DNA of 64,000 nt. It comes from Pseudomonas protegens (GTDB taxonomy: Bacteria; Pseudomonadota; Gammaproteobacteria; Pseudomonadales; Pseudomonadaceae). The position numbers and the translations under genes are program-made. The notes below the pieces were generated by a model. The model was not told the origin of the DNA. It saw only the letters and a program-made list of their open reading frames with translations, and searched no databases. This document shows, piece after piece, positions 1 to 9,898 of this stretch; position 1 is the stretch's first letter, and each line of letters starts with the position of its first letter. The DNA is taken from contig NZ_CP060201.1 in NCBI RefSeq assembly GCF_013407925.2, positions 4,635,001-4,699,000 on the forward strand. The letters are read 5' to 3'.

Positions 1-260
1 AAGAGCTCGCCGCCGGCATGACGGTGCAGCGAGCAATCAACGAAGGCTTCGGCCGGGCATTCACTGCGATTCTCGATGCCAACCTGACCACCTTGCTGGT
101 GGGCGGCATCCTCTTCGCCATGGGCACCGGCCCGGTCAAGGGCTTTGCGGTGACCATGTCCCTCGGGATCTTTACCTCGATGTTCACGGCCATCTGGCTG
201 ACCCGCGCGATGGTCAACCTGATCTTCGGCGGTCGTGACTTCAAGAAGTTGTGGATTTAA
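1..260 (+). CDS. secD: SecD, C-terminal fragment (Sec translocon subunit)
   Basis: The gene enters from the left edge, so only about the last 85 residues are visible; the reading frame is open from base 3. The visible part has the RND-like membrane segments typical of the SecD C-terminus, including an [22 protein letters not shown] stretch and a hydrophobic segment ending at [13 protein letters not shown]. SecD works with SecF in the inner membrane, using the proton gradient to complete protein export. The stop codon lies 9 bases before the secF start, consistent with one operon. The 5' part is missing only because of the window edge. Confidence 0.95.
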   Translation, partial: ELAAGMTVQRAINEGFGRAFTAILDANLTTLLVGGILFAMGTGPVKGFAVTMSLGIFTSMFTAIWLTRAMVNLIFGGRDFKKLWI

Positions 261-269
261 GGGGCTGCC

Positions 270-1184
270 ATGTTACGTACTATCAACTTCATGGGCGTGC
301 GCAACTTTGCGTTCGGCGTCACTGTGCTCCTTACCGTTCTGGCGTTGTTCAGCTGGTTCCACAAGGGGTTGAACTATGGTCTGGACTTTACCGGCGGTAC
401 GCTCATCGAGCTGACCTACGAGCGTCCGGCGGATGTGATGAAGGTGCGTTCGCAACTGAACGATGCCGGTTATCACGAAGCCATCGTGCAGAGCTTTGGT
501 GCGACCACTGATCTGCTGGTGCGGATGCCGGGTGAAGATCCGCAACTGGGTCACCAGGTGGCCGAGGCGCTGCAGAAGGCAGGCAGTGACAACCCGGCGC
601 AGGTCAAGCGCGTCGAGTTCGTTGGCCCGCAAGTGGGTGAAGAGCTGCGCGACCAGGGCGGCCTGGGCATGCTCATGGCGCTGGGTGGCATCCTCATCTA
701 CCTGGCCTTCCGCTTCCAGTGGAAGTTCGCCGTCGGTGCCATCGTCTCGCTGATCCACGACGTGATCGTGACCGTGGGTATCCTCTCGTTCTTCCAGATC
801 ACCTTCGACCTGACGGTGCTGGCGGCGGTGCTGGCGATCATTGGTTACTCGCTCAACGACACCATCGTGGTGTTCGACCGGGTGCGGGAGAACTTCCGTG
901 TGCTGCGCAAGGCCAGCCTGATCGAGAACATCAACATCTCGACCACGCAGACTCTGTTGCGGACCATGGCCACGTCGATCTCCACCTTGCTGGCGATCAT
1001 TGCGCTGCTGTTCTTCGGCGGTGACAACCTGCACGGCTTCTCCATCGCCCTGTTTGTCGGTGTTCTGGCGGGTACCTACTCGTCGATCTACATCGCCAAC
1101 GTGGTGCTGATCTGGCTGAACCTGAACAGCGAGGATCTGATTCCTCCGGCCAATACCGAGAAGGAAGTGGACGACCGTCCGTGA
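270..1184 (+). CDS. secF: SecF, protein translocase subunit
   Basis: 304 residues, the usual SecF length. One N-terminal membrane segment (about residues 12-32) is followed by the conserved GLDFTGGT motif (about 40-47), a periplasmic domain, and five further membrane segments. The cytoplasmic signature VFDRVREN lies between segments 4 and 5. SecF pairs with SecD and YajC to support SecYEG-driven export. The start codon follows secD by 9 bases with a GGGG ribosome-binding stretch. A strong terminator follows the stop by about 30 bases, so secF ends the operon. Confidence 0.97.
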   Translation: MLRTINFMGVRNFAFGVTVLLTVLALFSWFHKGLNYGLDFTGGTLIELTYERPADVMKVRSQLNDAGYHEAIVQSFGATTDLLVRMPGEDPQLGHQVAEALQKAGSDNPAQVKRVEFVGPQVGEELRDQGGLGMLMALGGILIYLAFRFQWKFAVGAIVSLIHDVIVTVGILSFFQITFDLTVLAAVLAIIGYSLNDTIVVFDRVRENFRVLRKASLIENINISTTQTLLRTMATSISTLLAIIALLFFGGDNLHGFSIALFVGVLAGTYSSIYIANVVLIWLNLNSEDLIPPANTEKEVDDRP

Positions 1185-1212
1185 GGATCTAGCCCTTTTC
1201 CGGCTGTCAGTT

Positions 1213-1246
1213 AAAAAGGCGCGAGTGTTGAACTCGCGCCTTTTTT
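1213..1246 (+). terminator. Rho-independent terminator after secF
   Basis: A nine-base stem GGCGCGAGT / ACTCGCGCC with a short loop is followed by six T and preceded by five A. It closes the secD-secF operon and, being A/T flanked, could work in both directions. Confidence 0.9.
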
Positions 1247-1306
1247 ATTGCTCCAACGCTGGGAGAAGCGCGGGCCAAGTCCCGTTTGTATGGTCAGGAG
1301 GTTCAC

Positions 1307-1861
1307 GTGAACAAGTCGTTGCTGGTTGGTGCGGTATTGGGTGCTGTCGGTGTCACCGCCGGGGGTGCTGTTGCCACCTACAGCCTGGTTAAAAGCGGCC
1401 CTGAGTATGCGCAAGTGCTGGCTGTGCAGCCGGTCAAACAACAGATCAAGACCCCGCGTGAAGTCTGCAAGGATGTCGCGGTCACCCGTCAACGCCCGGT
1501 CAAGGATGAGCATCAGATCCTCGGTACTGTGGCCGGTGCGGTGGGTGGTGGTTTGCTGGGCAGCATGATCGGCAATGGCAATGGCAAGAAGCTCGCCACT
1601 GTGGCCGGTGCCGTGGGTGGTGGTTATGCGGGCAACAAGGTGCAGGAAGGCATGCAGGAGCGTGATACCTACACCACCACACAGACTCGCTGTAACACGG
1701 TCAATGACATCAGTGAGAAGGTCGTGGGTTATGACGTGAAGTACGACCTGGGCGGCAAGCAAGGCCAGGTGCGCATGGATCGTGACCCGGGCAACCAGAT
1801 TCCGGTGGATAAAGAGGGTCGTCTGATTCTGGGTCAGAACCAGAATCAACCCGGCCAATAA
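1307..1861 (+). CDS. Glycine-zipper 2TM-domain protein (17 kDa surface antigen-like)
   Basis: 184 residues from a GTG start with a good CAGGAGG site six bases upstream; an upstream in-frame TTG at 1286 has no such site. The N-terminus (NKSLLVGAVLGAVGVTAGG) is a membrane anchor or signal segment. Residues about 75-105 contain two glycine-zipper stretches (GTVAGAVGGGLLGSMIGNG and TVAGAVGGGYAGN), the hallmark of the Rickettsia 17 kDa antigen / YmgG-like family. Such proteins sit in the envelope, but a precise role is not known. It stands alone between two terminators. Confidence 0.8.
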   Translation: MNKSLLVGAVLGAVGVTAGGAVATYSLVKSGPEYAQVLAVQPVKQQIKTPREVCKDVAVTRQRPVKDEHQILGTVAGAVGGGLLGSMIGNGNGKKLATVAGAVGGGYAGNKVQEGMQERDTYTTTQTRCNTVNDISEKVVGYDVKYDLGGKQGQVRMDRDPGNQIPVDKEGRLILGQNQNQPGQ

Positions 1862-1869
1862 CCCTCGCT

Positions 1870-1934
1870 TGTAGGGGGAGGCTTGCCGGCGAATGGGCTT
1901 TGAGATCGCCTTCGCCGGCAAGACGGCTCCTACA
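1870..1934. repeat. REP pair in inverted orientation (REPIN)
   Basis: Two copies of the Pseudomonas REP core face each other: GGCTTGCCGGCGAA at the left and TTCGCCGGCAAGACGGCTCC at the right. It is the first of ten REP-bearing gaps in this window. Confidence 0.85.
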
Positions 1935-1953
1935 GGTCGGGTTTAGCGGATAT

Positions 1954-1984
1954 AAAAAAAAGCACCCCGAAGGGTGCTTTTTTT
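1954..1984. terminator. Bidirectional terminator between the glycine-zipper gene and suhB
   Basis: AAAAGCACCC / GGGTGCTTTT stem with a small loop, flanked by runs of A and T. It sits 11 bases from the suhB stop and serves the convergent genes on both sides. Confidence 0.9.
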
Positions 1985-1995
1985 GTCGCTGGCGC

Positions 1996-2811
1996 TTAGC
2001 GCTTCAGCGAGGCCGGCAGGTGCGGCTGGATGGCGGTCAGGACCGCCTTGAAGCATTTGGTGTTGCCGGCAACCACATGGCCTTTTTCCAGGAAGTCGTG
2101 ACCGCCGGTGAAGTCGCTCACCAGGCCGCCGGCTTCTTGAATCAGCAGGGCGCCTGCGGCCATGTCCCACTCCGACAGGCCCGATTCCCAGAAGGCATCG
2201 AAACGACCGGCGGCCACGTAGGCCAGGTCCAGGCTTGCGGCGCCAGCGCGACGAATGCCGGCGGTCTGGCCTACCAGAGCGCGGAACATGCCCAGGTAGT
2301 TGTCCAGGTTGTCCATCTGATCGTCACGGAACGGGAAGCCGGTGCCCAGCAGGGCGCCGTCGAGGCTGGTGCGACCGCTGACCCGCAGGCGACGACCGTT
2401 CAACTGGGCGCCACGGCCACGGCTGGCGGTGAATTCTTCCTGGCGAACCGGATCCAGAACCACGGCGTGTTCCAGGCGGCCACGGTATTTGCAGGCAATG
2501 CTTACGGCAAAGTGCGGGATGCCGCGCAGGAAGTTGGTGGTGCCGTCCAGTGGATCGATGATCCACAGGTAGTCTTCGCCTTCGCCGCTACCGGCATGCA
2601 GGCCGGTTTCTTCGCCGAGGATGGCGTGGGTCGGGTAGGCCTTGCGCAATGCGTCGATGATCTTCTGCTCGGCGGCACGATCAACTTCGGATACGTAGTC
2701 TTTGGCGTCTTTTTCGTCGACCTTGATGGTATCCAGGCGCTCGATGGAGCGGAAAATCAATTCACTGGCGCTGCGGGCGGCGCGCAGCGCGATATTCAGC
2801 ATTGGCTGCAT
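1996..2811 (-). CDS. suhB: Inositol-1-monophosphatase SuhB
   Basis: 271 residues. The metal-binding motifs of the inositol monophosphatase family are intact: GEET (about 66-69), DPLDGTTNF (86-94) and WDMAAGALLIQEAGG (about 215-229). It hydrolyses myo-inositol 1-phosphate. In enterobacteria SuhB also joins the Nus/rRNA antitermination complex, and in P. aeruginosa it affects virulence regulation. It is monocistronic and divergent from trmJ. I see no convincing promoter in the 246-base gap between them. Confidence 0.95.
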   Translation of the reverse strand: MQPMLNIALRAARSASELIFRSIERLDTIKVDEKDAKDYVSEVDRAAEQKIIDALRKAYPTHAILGEETGLHAGSGEGEDYLWIIDPLDGTTNFLRGIPHFAVSIACKYRGRLEHAVVLDPVRQEEFTASRGRGAQLNGRRLRVSGRTSLDGALLGTGFPFRDDQMDNLDNYLGMFRALVGQTAGIRRAGAASLDLAYVAAGRFDAFWESGLSEWDMAAGALLIQEAGGLVSDFTGGHDFLEKGHVVAGNTKCFKAVLTAIQPHLPASLKR

Positions 2812-3057
2812 GGATAGGTCACCTAAGGTTGTTAAAGAAAGCCGAGCATTCTAGCAGAAAACTTTTGCAGATGAAGGTCGGTGTTCGCTTTGATTGCATT
2901 GATCCGCTGTGTGGCGCCGTTGGAAGGTGTGGGGCCGCCTCGCTGGTCGGGGGTTCCTGATTGATGCGTCGTCAGTTGCAGATGGTTATTTTTGAGGCGG
3001 GAGTCTTGCCTGTTCTGTAAGATTTGCTCCCCTTTCCCGTGTCCGAGAGCGCCTCCC

Positions 3058-3831
3058 TTGCTGCAGAACATTCGTGTCGTCCTGGTCAATACCAGTCATC
3101 CCGGCAATATCGGCGGGGCTGCGCGTGCCATGAAGAACATGGGCCTGTCGCGGCTGGTGCTGGTGGAACCCCGGGTGTTTCCGTCCCATGAAGCCGATGC
3201 GCGGGCCTCCGGCGCCACCGACATCCTTGAGAGCGCTCAGGTGGTCGCCACCCTGGAGGAGGCCCTGGCCGGTTGCACTCTGGTGTTCGGTACCAGTGCT
3301 CGTGATCGACGCATTCCCTGGCCGCTGCTGGATCCTCGTGAATCCGGCCTGAAAGTGGTGGAAGAGGCCGGGCAGGGCGCGCAGATCGCCCTGGTGTTCG
3401 GTCGTGAAGATTCCGGCCTGACCAATGACGAGCTGCAGCGATGTCATTTCCACGTGCATATCCCGTCGGACCCGGCGTTCAGCTCGCTGAACCTGGCCAC
3501 GGCGGTGCAGGTGCTGGCCTATGAGGTGCGCATGTCCTGGCTCGTGGCTCAAGGCCAGCCGACCAAGGTCGAGAAGGATGAAGTGGCCTCGCCGCGCAGC
3601 GAAGAGCTGGCGACCATGGATGAGCTGGAGCGGTTTTACGAGCATCTGCAGCAGACGCTGGTGGCCATCGACTTCCTCGATCCGGAAAAGCCGCGGCACT
3701 TGATGGCGCGCCTGCGTCGGTTGTACGGTCGCAGCTCGGTCAGCCGGGCGGAAATGAATATATTGCGTGGCATTCTCACGGAAACCCAGAAAGCGGCCCG
3801 TGGGGAGCTACAGAAGCGGAAGGATCAGTGA
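3058..3831 (+). CDS. trmJ: tRNA (cytidine/uridine-2'-O-)-methyltransferase TrmJ
   Basis: 257 residues when read from the TTG at 3058 ([19 protein letters not shown]), the normal length for pseudomonad TrmJ. An in-frame start at 2992 would add 22 residues of unlikely composition. SPOUT-class methyltransferase: the N-terminal [15 protein letters not shown] and the later [12 protein letters not shown] and [11 protein letters not shown] motifs form the knotted S-adenosylmethionine site. It 2'-O-methylates position 32 of several tRNAs. The stop shares one base with the cysE start, so the two are translationally coupled. Confidence 0.92.
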   Translation: MLQNIRVVLVNTSHPGNIGGAARAMKNMGLSRLVLVEPRVFPSHEADARASGATDILESAQVVATLEEALAGCTLVFGTSARDRRIPWPLLDPRESGLKVVEEAGQGAQIALVFGREDSGLTNDELQRCHFHVHIPSDPAFSSLNLATAVQVLAYEVRMSWLVAQGQPTKVEKDEVASPRSEELATMDELERFYEHLQQTLVAIDFLDPEKPRHLMARLRRLYGRSSVSRAEMNILRGILTETQKAARGELQKRKDQ

Positions 3832-4607
3832 TGTTCGAGCGTTTGCGTGAAGATATCCAAAGCGTATTTCATCGTGACCCGGCGGCGCGTAACGCCTTCG
3901 AGGTGCTGACCTGCTACCCGGGGATGCACGCGATCTGGATTCACCGCTTGTCCGCCGCCCTGTGGGGCATGGGCTGGAAATGGCTGGCGCGGCTGGTGTC
4001 GAACTTCGGCCGCTGGTTGACCGGGATCGAGATTCATCCGGGGGCCAAGGTGGGGCGGCGTTTCTTTATCGACCATGGCATGGGCATCGTCATTGGTGAA
4101 ACCGCCGAGATCGGTGACGACGTGACGCTTTATCAGGGCGTGACCCTGGGTGGGACCAGCTGGAACAAGGGCAAGCGCCATCCGACCCTGGAGGACGGCG
4201 TGGTGGTGGGCGCGGGCGCCAAGGTGCTGGGGCCTTTCACGGTTGGTGCGGGGGCCAAGGTCGGTTCCAATGCGGTGGTGACCAAGGCGGTGCCGGCGGG
4301 TGCGACAGTGGTCGGCATTCCGGGGCGGATCATCATGAAGTCCAGTGACGAGCAGGAAGCCAAGCGCAAGGCCATGGCGGAAAAGCTCGGTTTCGATGCA
4401 TATGGCGTCAGCGAAGACATGCCTGATCCGGTGGCGCGGGCCATTGGTCAGTTGCTTGACCATCTGCAGGCGGTGGACGCTCGCCTGGAGGGGGTGTGCG
4501 GCGCTCTGAAGGATCTGGGCAGTGACTACTGCGCCAAGGATCTGCCGGCCCTGCGCGAGGAGGACTTCGCAGAGGTCAAGGGCAAGAGCGACAGCCAGAC
4601 CGGCTGA
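3831..4607 (+). CDS. cysE: Serine O-acetyltransferase
   Basis: 258 residues from the ATG at 3831, which overlaps the trmJ TGA by one base. The N-terminal helical domain (about 1-70) is followed by a left-handed beta-helix of hexapeptide repeats with the catalytic-region motifs [16 protein letters not shown] and [16 protein letters not shown]. It makes O-acetylserine from serine and acetyl-CoA, the carbon skeleton for cysteine. The location just upstream of the isc genes links cysteine supply with the cysteine-consuming iron-sulfur machinery. Confidence 0.95.
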   Translation: MFERLREDIQSVFHRDPAARNAFEVLTCYPGMHAIWIHRLSAALWGMGWKWLARLVSNFGRWLTGIEIHPGAKVGRRFFIDHGMGIVIGETAEIGDDVTLYQGVTLGGTSWNKGKRHPTLEDGVVVGAGAKVLGPFTVGAGAKVGSNAVVTKAVPAGATVVGIPGRIIMKSSDEQEAKRKAMAEKLGFDAYGVSEDMPDPVARAIGQLLDHLQAVDARLEGVCGALKDLGSDYCAKDLPALREEDFAEVKGKSDSQTG

Positions 4608-4618
4608 TGACCCACCAA

Positions 4619-4654
4619 GCGGCTCCTAATGTAGGAGCCGGCTTGCCGGCGAAA
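4619..4654. repeat. REP element with 8-bp hairpin
   Basis: GGCTCCTA-ATG-TAGGAGCC forms a perfect hairpin (4621-4639) that runs into the REP core GGCTTGCCGGCGAA. It lies between cysE and the iscR promoter and could also help end cysE transcription. Confidence 0.8.
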
Positions 4655-4755
4655 GGGGGCTGATGCCACCTGAGTGCCCCGCGGGTCAGTTGCTGGCAAC
4701 CCGCTGTGCCATTACGTCGCAGACTTTGCTATGATTCGCGCGCTCTTTTGCGGGT

Positions 4756-4805
4756 AAACCCGACTAAAGTAGTTGGTCTTATAGTTGACCTGATTACTCG
4801 GGTAT
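4756..4805 (+). promoter_or_regulatory. Two abutting IscR type-1-like operators
   Basis: Two 25-base sequences lie end to end. Compared by eye with the E. coli type-1 IscR consensus (ATASYYGACTRWWWYAGTCRRSTAT), 4756-4780 agrees at about 20 of 25 positions and 4781-4805 at about 21. They cover the -35 and spacer of the iscR promoter, as expected for repression by [2Fe-2S]-IscR. The match is seen directly; binding is inferred. Confidence 0.75.
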
Positions 4806-4813
4806 TGCATACT
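4785..4813 (+). promoter_or_regulatory. Sigma-70 promoter of the isc operon
   Basis: TTGACC (4785-4790), a 17-base spacer and CATACT (4808-4813). It lies 34 bases before the iscR start and is buried in the second IscR-like operator, so occupancy would block RNA polymerase. Confidence 0.75.
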
Positions 4814-4846
4814 CGCCTCCATTCCGAAACTCCGTGGTACTTGTCC

Positions 4847-5338
4847 ATGCGACTGACTACTAAAGGCCGATACGCGGTGACCGCCATGCTTGATCTGGCG
4901 TTGCACGCGCAACATGGCCCGGTCTCCCTGGCCGATATCTCTGAGCGCCAAGGCATTTCCCTGTCCTATCTCGAACAGCTTTTCGCCAAGCTGCGCCGCA
5001 GTAATCTGGTGTCCAGCGTCCGTGGTCCGGGTGGCGGCTATCAGCTGTCCCGCGACATGCAGGGGATCCAGGTGGCCCAGGTGATTGATGCCGTGAACGA
5101 ATCGGTCGATGCCACCAAATGCCAGGGGCTGGGTGATTGCCATGCCGGCGACACCTGCCTGACCCATCACCTGTGGTGCGACCTGAGCCTGCAGATCCAC
5201 GAATTTCTGAGCGGTATCAGCTTGGCAGACCTTGTCACTCGCCGTGAGGTACAAGAAGTTGCCCAGCGTCAGGATCAGCGCCGTTGTAATGGCAAGGCGC
5301 CGCGCCTGGACAAGATTGAAGCGTCAGCCGTCGAATGA
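4847..5338 (+). CDS. iscR: Iron-sulfur cluster regulator IscR
   Basis: 163 residues from the ATG at 4847 ([18 protein letters not shown]), the usual IscR start; the frame stays open further upstream but would run through the promoter. Rrf2-family winged helix at about 1-80, then the cluster ligands C92, C98, C104 and H107, the same positions as in E. coli IscR. With a [2Fe-2S] cluster it represses its own operon through type-1 sites. It is the first gene of iscRSUA-hscBA-fdx-iscX. Confidence 0.97.
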   Translation: MRLTTKGRYAVTAMLDLALHAQHGPVSLADISERQGISLSYLEQLFAKLRRSNLVSSVRGPGGGYQLSRDMQGIQVAQVIDAVNESVDATKCQGLGDCHAGDTCLTHHLWCDLSLQIHEFLSGISLADLVTRREVQEVAQRQDQRRCNGKAPRLDKIEASAVE

Positions 5339-5388
5339 CAGCCAAAGAGCTAGCGGCACGCCAGCCAGCCTGATTTAGGAGAGAGTCC

Positions 5389-6603
5389 ATGAAATTGCCG
5401 ATTTACCTTGATTACTCTGCAACCACCCCGGTTGATCCGCGCGTGGCGCAGAAGATGAGTGAATGCCTGCTGGTCGACGGAAACTTCGGTAACCCGGCGT
5501 CCCGCTCCCACGTGTTCGGCTGGAAGGCCGAAGAGTCGGTGGAAAATGCCCGTCGCCAAGTGGCGGACCTGGTCAACGCCGACCCGCGTGAAATCGTCTG
5601 GACTTCCGGTGCCACCGAGTCCGACAACCTGGCAATCAAGGGCGTCGCGCATTTCTATCATACCAAGGGCAAGCACCTGATCACCTCGAAGATCGAGCAC
5701 AAGGCTGTCCTGGACACCATGCGCCAACTCGAGCGTGAAGGCTTCGAAGTGACCTACATCGAGCCGGGCGAAGACGGTCTGATCACTCCGGCCATGGTTG
5801 AAGCAGCCCTGCGTGACGACACCATCCTGGTTTCGATCATGCATGTGAACAACGAAATCGGCACCATCAACGATATCGCCGCCATCGGCGAGTTGACCCG
5901 CTCCAAAGGCGTCCTGTTCCACGTTGACGGGGCTCAGTCCACCGGCAAGGTCGAAATCGACCTGCAGGCCCTGAAAGTCGACCTGATGTCGTTCTCTGCC
6001 CACAAGACCTACGGTCCCAAAGGCATTGGCGCGCTGTACGTCAGCCGCAAGCCTCGCGTGCGTCTTGAAGCCACCATGCACGGCGGCGGTCATGAGCGCG
6101 GCATGCGCTCCGGCACCCTGGCGACTCACCAGATCGTCGGCATGGGCGAAGCCTTCCGCGTCGCCAAGGAAGACATGGCTGCCGAAAATGCTCGCATCAA
6201 GGCCCTGAGCGACCGCTTCTACAAGCAGGTCGAGCATCTGGAAGAGCTGTACATCAACGGCAGCATGACGGCCCGCGTGCCGCACAACCTGAACCTGAGC
6301 TTCAACTACGTTGAAGGCGAGTCGCTGATCATGGCCCTCAAGGACCTGGCAGTGTCTTCCGGTTCGGCTTGTACTTCGGCTTCGCTTGAGCCTTCGTATG
6401 TTCTGCGCGCCCTGGGCCGCAACGACGAGTTGGCCCACAGCTCGATCCGCTTCACCTTCGGCCGTTTCACCACCGAAGAAGAAATCGATTACGCGGCGCA
6501 GAAAGTCTGCGAAGCCGTCACCAAGCTGCGCGCTCTGTCGCCGCTGTGGGACATGTACAAAGATGGCGTCGATATCTCGAAGATCGAGTGGGCGGCGCAC
6601 TGA
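5389..6603 (+). CDS. iscS: Cysteine desulfurase IscS
   Basis: 404 residues, the same length as E. coli IscS. The PLP-binding lysine is K206 in [10 protein letters not shown], and the persulfide-carrying cysteine is C328 in [10 protein letters not shown]. It removes sulfur from cysteine and passes it to IscU and, in E. coli, to tRNA-thiolation partners. A strong AGGAGAG site precedes the start. A 94-base gap with hairpins separates it from iscU, wider than most other gaps in the operon. Confidence 0.98.
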   Translation: MKLPIYLDYSATTPVDPRVAQKMSECLLVDGNFGNPASRSHVFGWKAEESVENARRQVADLVNADPREIVWTSGATESDNLAIKGVAHFYHTKGKHLITSKIEHKAVLDTMRQLEREGFEVTYIEPGEDGLITPAMVEAALRDDTILVSIMHVNNEIGTINDIAAIGELTRSKGVLFHVDGAQSTGKVEIDLQALKVDLMSFSAHKTYGPKGIGALYVSRKPRVRLEATMHGGGHERGMRSGTLATHQIVGMGEAFRVAKEDMAAENARIKALSDRFYKQVEHLEELYINGSMTARVPHNLNLSFNYVEGESLIMALKDLAVSSGSACTSASLEPSYVLRALGRNDELAHSSIRFTFGRFTTEEEIDYAAQKVCEAVTKLRALSPLWDMYKDGVDISKIEWAAH

Positions 6604-6620
6604 ATATAAGTCGCCGCACA

Positions 6621-6662
6621 GGGTTCTGTAGAACGTGCCGATAACGGCGATTTGCAGAACCC
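6621..6662 (+). other. Intercistronic hairpin(s) between iscS and iscU
   Basis: GGGTTCTG (6621-6628) pairs perfectly with CAGAACCC (6655-6662). Inside it, GTTCT-GT-AGAAC (6622-6633) can form a competing small hairpin, and TCGCCG (6611-6616) can pair with CGGCGA (6645-6650). No T-run follows, so it is more likely an RNA-processing, stability or regulatory structure than a terminator. Confidence 0.5.
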
Positions 6663-6697
6663 GAGAGCGACTCTCTGATGAGTGAGGATTAAGAATC

Positions 6698-7084
6698 ATG
6701 GCTTACAGCGAAAAGGTCATCGACCACTACGAGAACCCGCGTAACGTCGGCAAGATGGACGCGGAAGATCCGGATGTCGGCACCGGCATGGTCGGCGCTC
6801 CCGCCTGCGGCGACGTAATGCGCCTGCAGATCAAGGTCAACGAGCAGGGCATCATCGAAGACGCCAAGTTCAAGACCTATGGCTGCGGTTCCGCCATTGC
6901 GTCCAGTTCCCTGGCCACTGAGTGGATGAAGGGCAAGACCCTGGATGAAGCCGAAACCATCAAGAACACCCAGCTGGCTGAAGAGCTGGCCCTGCCTCCA
7001 GTGAAGATTCACTGCTCGGTACTCGCCGAAGACGCCATCAAGGCCGCCGTTCGCGATTACAAGCAGAAGAAAGGCCTGATCTGA
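6698..7084 (+). CDS. iscU: Iron-sulfur cluster scaffold IscU
   Basis: 128 residues. The three cluster cysteines C37, C63 and C106 and the cluster-release aspartate D39 are at the canonical positions. The LPPVK motif recognised by HscA is at 99-103. IscU assembles a [2Fe-2S] cluster with sulfur from IscS, then hands it on with help from HscA/HscB. It is preceded by a GTGAGGAT ribosome-binding region and followed 42 bases later by iscA. Confidence 0.98.
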   Translation: MAYSEKVIDHYENPRNVGKMDAEDPDVGTGMVGAPACGDVMRLQIKVNEQGIIEDAKFKTYGCGSAIASSSLATEWMKGKTLDEAETIKNTQLAEELALPPVKIHCSVLAEDAIKAAVRDYKQKKGLI

Positions 7085-7126
7085 TCGATCGGCTTTCACA
7101 GATTTGGCGACAAGTAAGGAGTCACG

Positions 7127-7450
7127 ATGGCTATCAGCATGACAGAAGCGGCTGCTCAACACGTGCGACGCTCCCTCAACGGGCGCGGCAAGGGTGATGG
7201 GATTCGTCTGGGTGTTCGCACCACGGGCTGTTCCGGCCTTGCCTATGTGCTGGAGTTCGTCGACGAGATCGGCGAGGACGATCAGGTGTTCGAGAGTCAC
7301 GGCGAGAAAGTGATCATCGACCCGAAAAGCCTGACCTATCTGGACGGCACCGAGCTTGATTTCGTCAAGGAAGGGTTGAACGAAGGCTTTAAGTTCAACA
7401 ACCCCAACGTTCGCGGTGAATGTGGCTGCGGCGAAAGCTTCAACATTTGA
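7127..7450 (+). CDS. iscA: A-type iron-sulfur carrier IscA
   Basis: 107 residues with the three A-type carrier cysteines C35 (TTGCSGLAY), C99 and C101 (GECGCGESF). It carries or delivers clusters or iron to target apoproteins. AAGGAG lies just upstream of the start. Standard member of the operon between iscU and hscB. Confidence 0.97.
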   Translation: MAISMTEAAAQHVRRSLNGRGKGDGIRLGVRTTGCSGLAYVLEFVDEIGEDDQVFESHGEKVIIDPKSLTYLDGTELDFVKEGLNEGFKFNNPNVRGECGCGESFNI

Positions 7451-7459
7451 GGCTTTCCA

Positions 7460-7981
7460 GTGGGTACTCCTTGTCATTTCGCTTTATTTGAGCTGCAACC
7501 GAGCTTCCGCCTGGATCTCGAGCAGCTGGCCGCGCGCTACCGTGAGTTGGCGCGCGGGGTTCATCCTGACCGTTTTGCCGATGCGTCCGAGCGCGAGCAG
7601 CGCCTGGCCCTGGAGCAGTCGGCGAGCCTCAATGAGGCTTACCAGACGCTCAAGAGTCCGCCCAAGCGTGCCCGTTATCTGTTGGCGTTGAAGGGCGGCG
7701 AGTTGCCGCTTGAAGTCACGGTGCATGATCCCGAGTTTCTTCTGCAGCAGATGCAGTGGCGCGAAGAGCTCGAAGACCTGCAGGACAGCGCCGACCTGGC
7801 CGGTGTGGCGGCATTCAAGCGTCGGCTGAAGACCGCCCAGGATGAACTGAACGAAAGCTTCGCAGCCTGTTGGGATGATGCAGCGCAGCGCGAACAGGCC
7901 GAACGCCTGATGCGGCGCATGCAGTTCCTCGACAAGCTCACCTACGAAGTGCGCCAGTTAGAAGAGCGCCTCGACGATTAA
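7460..7981 (+). CDS. hscB: Co-chaperone HscB (J-domain protein)
   Basis: 173 residues from a GTG start. The N-terminal J domain carries the HPD motif at H35-P36-D37 (GVHPDRFAD), and the C-terminal three-helix bundle (about 85-170) binds IscU. It presents IscU to HscA and stimulates its ATPase. The spacing after iscA is nine bases with a GAGG site. Confidence 0.96.
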   Translation: MGTPCHFALFELQPSFRLDLEQLAARYRELARGVHPDRFADASEREQRLALEQSASLNEAYQTLKSPPKRARYLLALKGGELPLEVTVHDPEFLLQQMQWREELEDLQDSADLAGVAAFKRRLKTAQDELNESFAACWDDAAQREQAERLMRRMQFLDKLTYEVRQLEERLDD

Positions 7982-8032
7982 CCCAGTGCCGCTCCGGTCG
8001 CACGCCTGATATACAGATAAGTCCAGATAAGC

Positions 8033-9895
8033 ATGGCCCTACTGCAGATCGCCGAACCCGGCCAAAGTCCTCAACCGCACCAGCGTCGCCTGGCTGTGGG
8101 GATCGACTTGGGCACTACCAATTCGCTGGTCGCTGCCTTGCGCAGTGGTCTTTCCGAGCCTCTGGCCGATGCGCAGGGTCAGGTGATTCTGCCGTCCGCC
8201 GTGCGCTATCACGCCGACCGCGTCGAAGTGGGCGAGTCCGCCCGCCTGGCCGCGCCCACCGATCCCTTGAACACCGTGCTTTCGGTCAAGCGCCTGATGG
8301 GGCGCGGCCTGGCCGACGTCAAGCAGCTGGGCGAGCAACTGCCTTATCGCTTCGTTGACGGCGAGTCGCACATGCCGTTCATCGAGACCATCCAGGGGCC
8401 GAAAAGCCCGGTGGAAGTATCGGCTGAAGTGCTCAAGGTATTGCGTCAGCGCGCTGAAGCGACCCTGGGCGGCGAGCTGGTGGGGGCGGTGATTACTGTT
8501 CCGGCCTATTTCGACGATGCCCAGCGTCAAGCCACCAAGGATGCGGCCAAGCTGGCTGGTCTGAATGTGCTGCGCTTGCTCAACGAGCCGACCGCGGCTG
8601 CCGTGGCCTATGGTCTGGACCAGCACGCCGAGGGTGTGGTGGCGATCTATGACCTGGGCGGCGGTACTTTCGATATTTCCATCCTGCGCCTGACCGGCGG
8701 TGTCTTTGAAGTGCTGGCCACTGGTGGCGATACCGCCCTGGGTGGCGATGACTTCGATCACGCCATCGCTGGCTGGATCATCGAGGGTGCGGGCCTGTCC
8801 GCCGACCTGGATCCGGGGACTCAGCGCAACCTGTTGCAAACCGCCTGCGCGGCCAAGGAAGCCCTGACCCATGCCGATTCGGTGGAGGTGGTTTACGGTG
8901 ACTGGCGCGCGGCGTTGACCCGCGAAACCTTTGACGTGCTGATCGAGCCCATGGTGGCTCGCAGCCTCAAGGCCTGCCGTCGCGCCGTTCGCGACTCCAA
9001 TGTCGAGCTGGACGAAGTACAGGCAGTGGTCATGGTCGGCGGTTCGACCCGGGTGCCGCGTGTGCGTGAAGCGGTCGCCGAAATGTTCGGTCGCCAGCCG
9101 TTGACCGAGATCGATCCGGATCAAGTGGTGGCCATTGGTGCCGCGATCCAGGCCGATACCCTGGCCGGCAACAAGCGTGAAGGCGGTGAATTGCTGCTGC
9201 TGGACGTGATTCCGCTGTCCTTGGGGCTGGAAACCATGGGCGGGCTGATGGAGAAGGTGATTCCGCGTAACACCACCATCCCGGTTGCCCGTGCCCAGGA
9301 CTTCACCACCTACAAGGATGGCCAGACGGCCATGATGATTCATGTGCTGCAGGGTGAGCGTGAGCTGATCAGCGACTGTCGCTCCCTGGCGCGCTTCGAA
9401 CTGCGTGGCATTCCACCGATGGTGGCCGGTGCGGCGAAGATCCGCGTGACCTTCCAGGTCGACGCCGATGGCCTGCTCAGCGTCTCGGCTCGAGAGCTGG
9501 GTTCGGGTGTTGAAGCCAGCATTCAGGTCAAGCCGTCCTACGGTCTGACCGACGGCGAAATCGCCAAGATGCTCAAGGATTCCTTCCAGTACGCCGGCGA
9601 CGACAAGGTGGCCCGCGTGCTGCGTGAGCAGCAGGTTGATGCCCAGCGCCTGATCGAGGCTGTGCAGGGCGCCCTGGACGCTGACGGTGACCGTCTGCTG
9701 GACGCTGAAGAGCGCATGGTCATCGAGTTGCAGATGCAGGAACTGAGTGAATTGATGCGTGGCACCGATGGTTACGCCATCGAGCAGCAGACCAAGCGTC
9801 TGTCGCAAGTGACCGATGCCTTTGCTGCCCGCCGCCTGGATTCGACGGTGAAAGCCGCTCTGGCGGGGCGCAACCTGAATGAAATCGAGGAATAA
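8033..9895 (+). CDS. hscA: Fe-S assembly Hsp70 chaperone HscA
   Basis: 620 residues. The Hsp70 nucleotide-binding domain starts with [12 protein letters not shown] and contains [11 protein letters not shown] and [10 protein letters not shown]. The interdomain linker [14 protein letters not shown] precedes the substrate-binding domain, which binds LPPVK of IscU. It uses ATP to release clusters from IscU. It follows hscB by 51 bases with only a weak ribosome-binding site and lies 3 bases before fdx. Confidence 0.97.
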   Translation: MALLQIAEPGQSPQPHQRRLAVGIDLGTTNSLVAALRSGLSEPLADAQGQVILPSAVRYHADRVEVGESARLAAPTDPLNTVLSVKRLMGRGLADVKQLGEQLPYRFVDGESHMPFIETIQGPKSPVEVSAEVLKVLRQRAEATLGGELVGAVITVPAYFDDAQRQATKDAAKLAGLNVLRLLNEPTAAAVAYGLDQHAEGVVAIYDLGGGTFDISILRLTGGVFEVLATGGDTALGGDDFDHAIAGWIIEGAGLSADLDPGTQRNLLQTACAAKEALTHADSVEVVYGDWRAALTRETFDVLIEPMVARSLKACRRAVRDSNVELDEVQAVVMVGGSTRVPRVREAVAEMFGRQPLTEIDPDQVVAIGAAIQADTLAGNKREGGELLLLDVIPLSLGLETMGGLMEKVIPRNTTIPVARAQDFTTYKDGQTAMMIHVLQGERELISDCRSLARFELRGIPPMVAGAAKIRVTFQVDADGLLSVSARELGSGVEASIQVKPSYGLTDGEIAKMLKDSFQYAGDDKVARVLREQQVDAQRLIEAVQGALDADGDRLLDAEERMVIELQMQELSELMRGTDGYAIEQQTKRLSQVTDAFAARRLDSTVKAALAGRNLNEIEE

Positions 9896-9898
9896 CTG

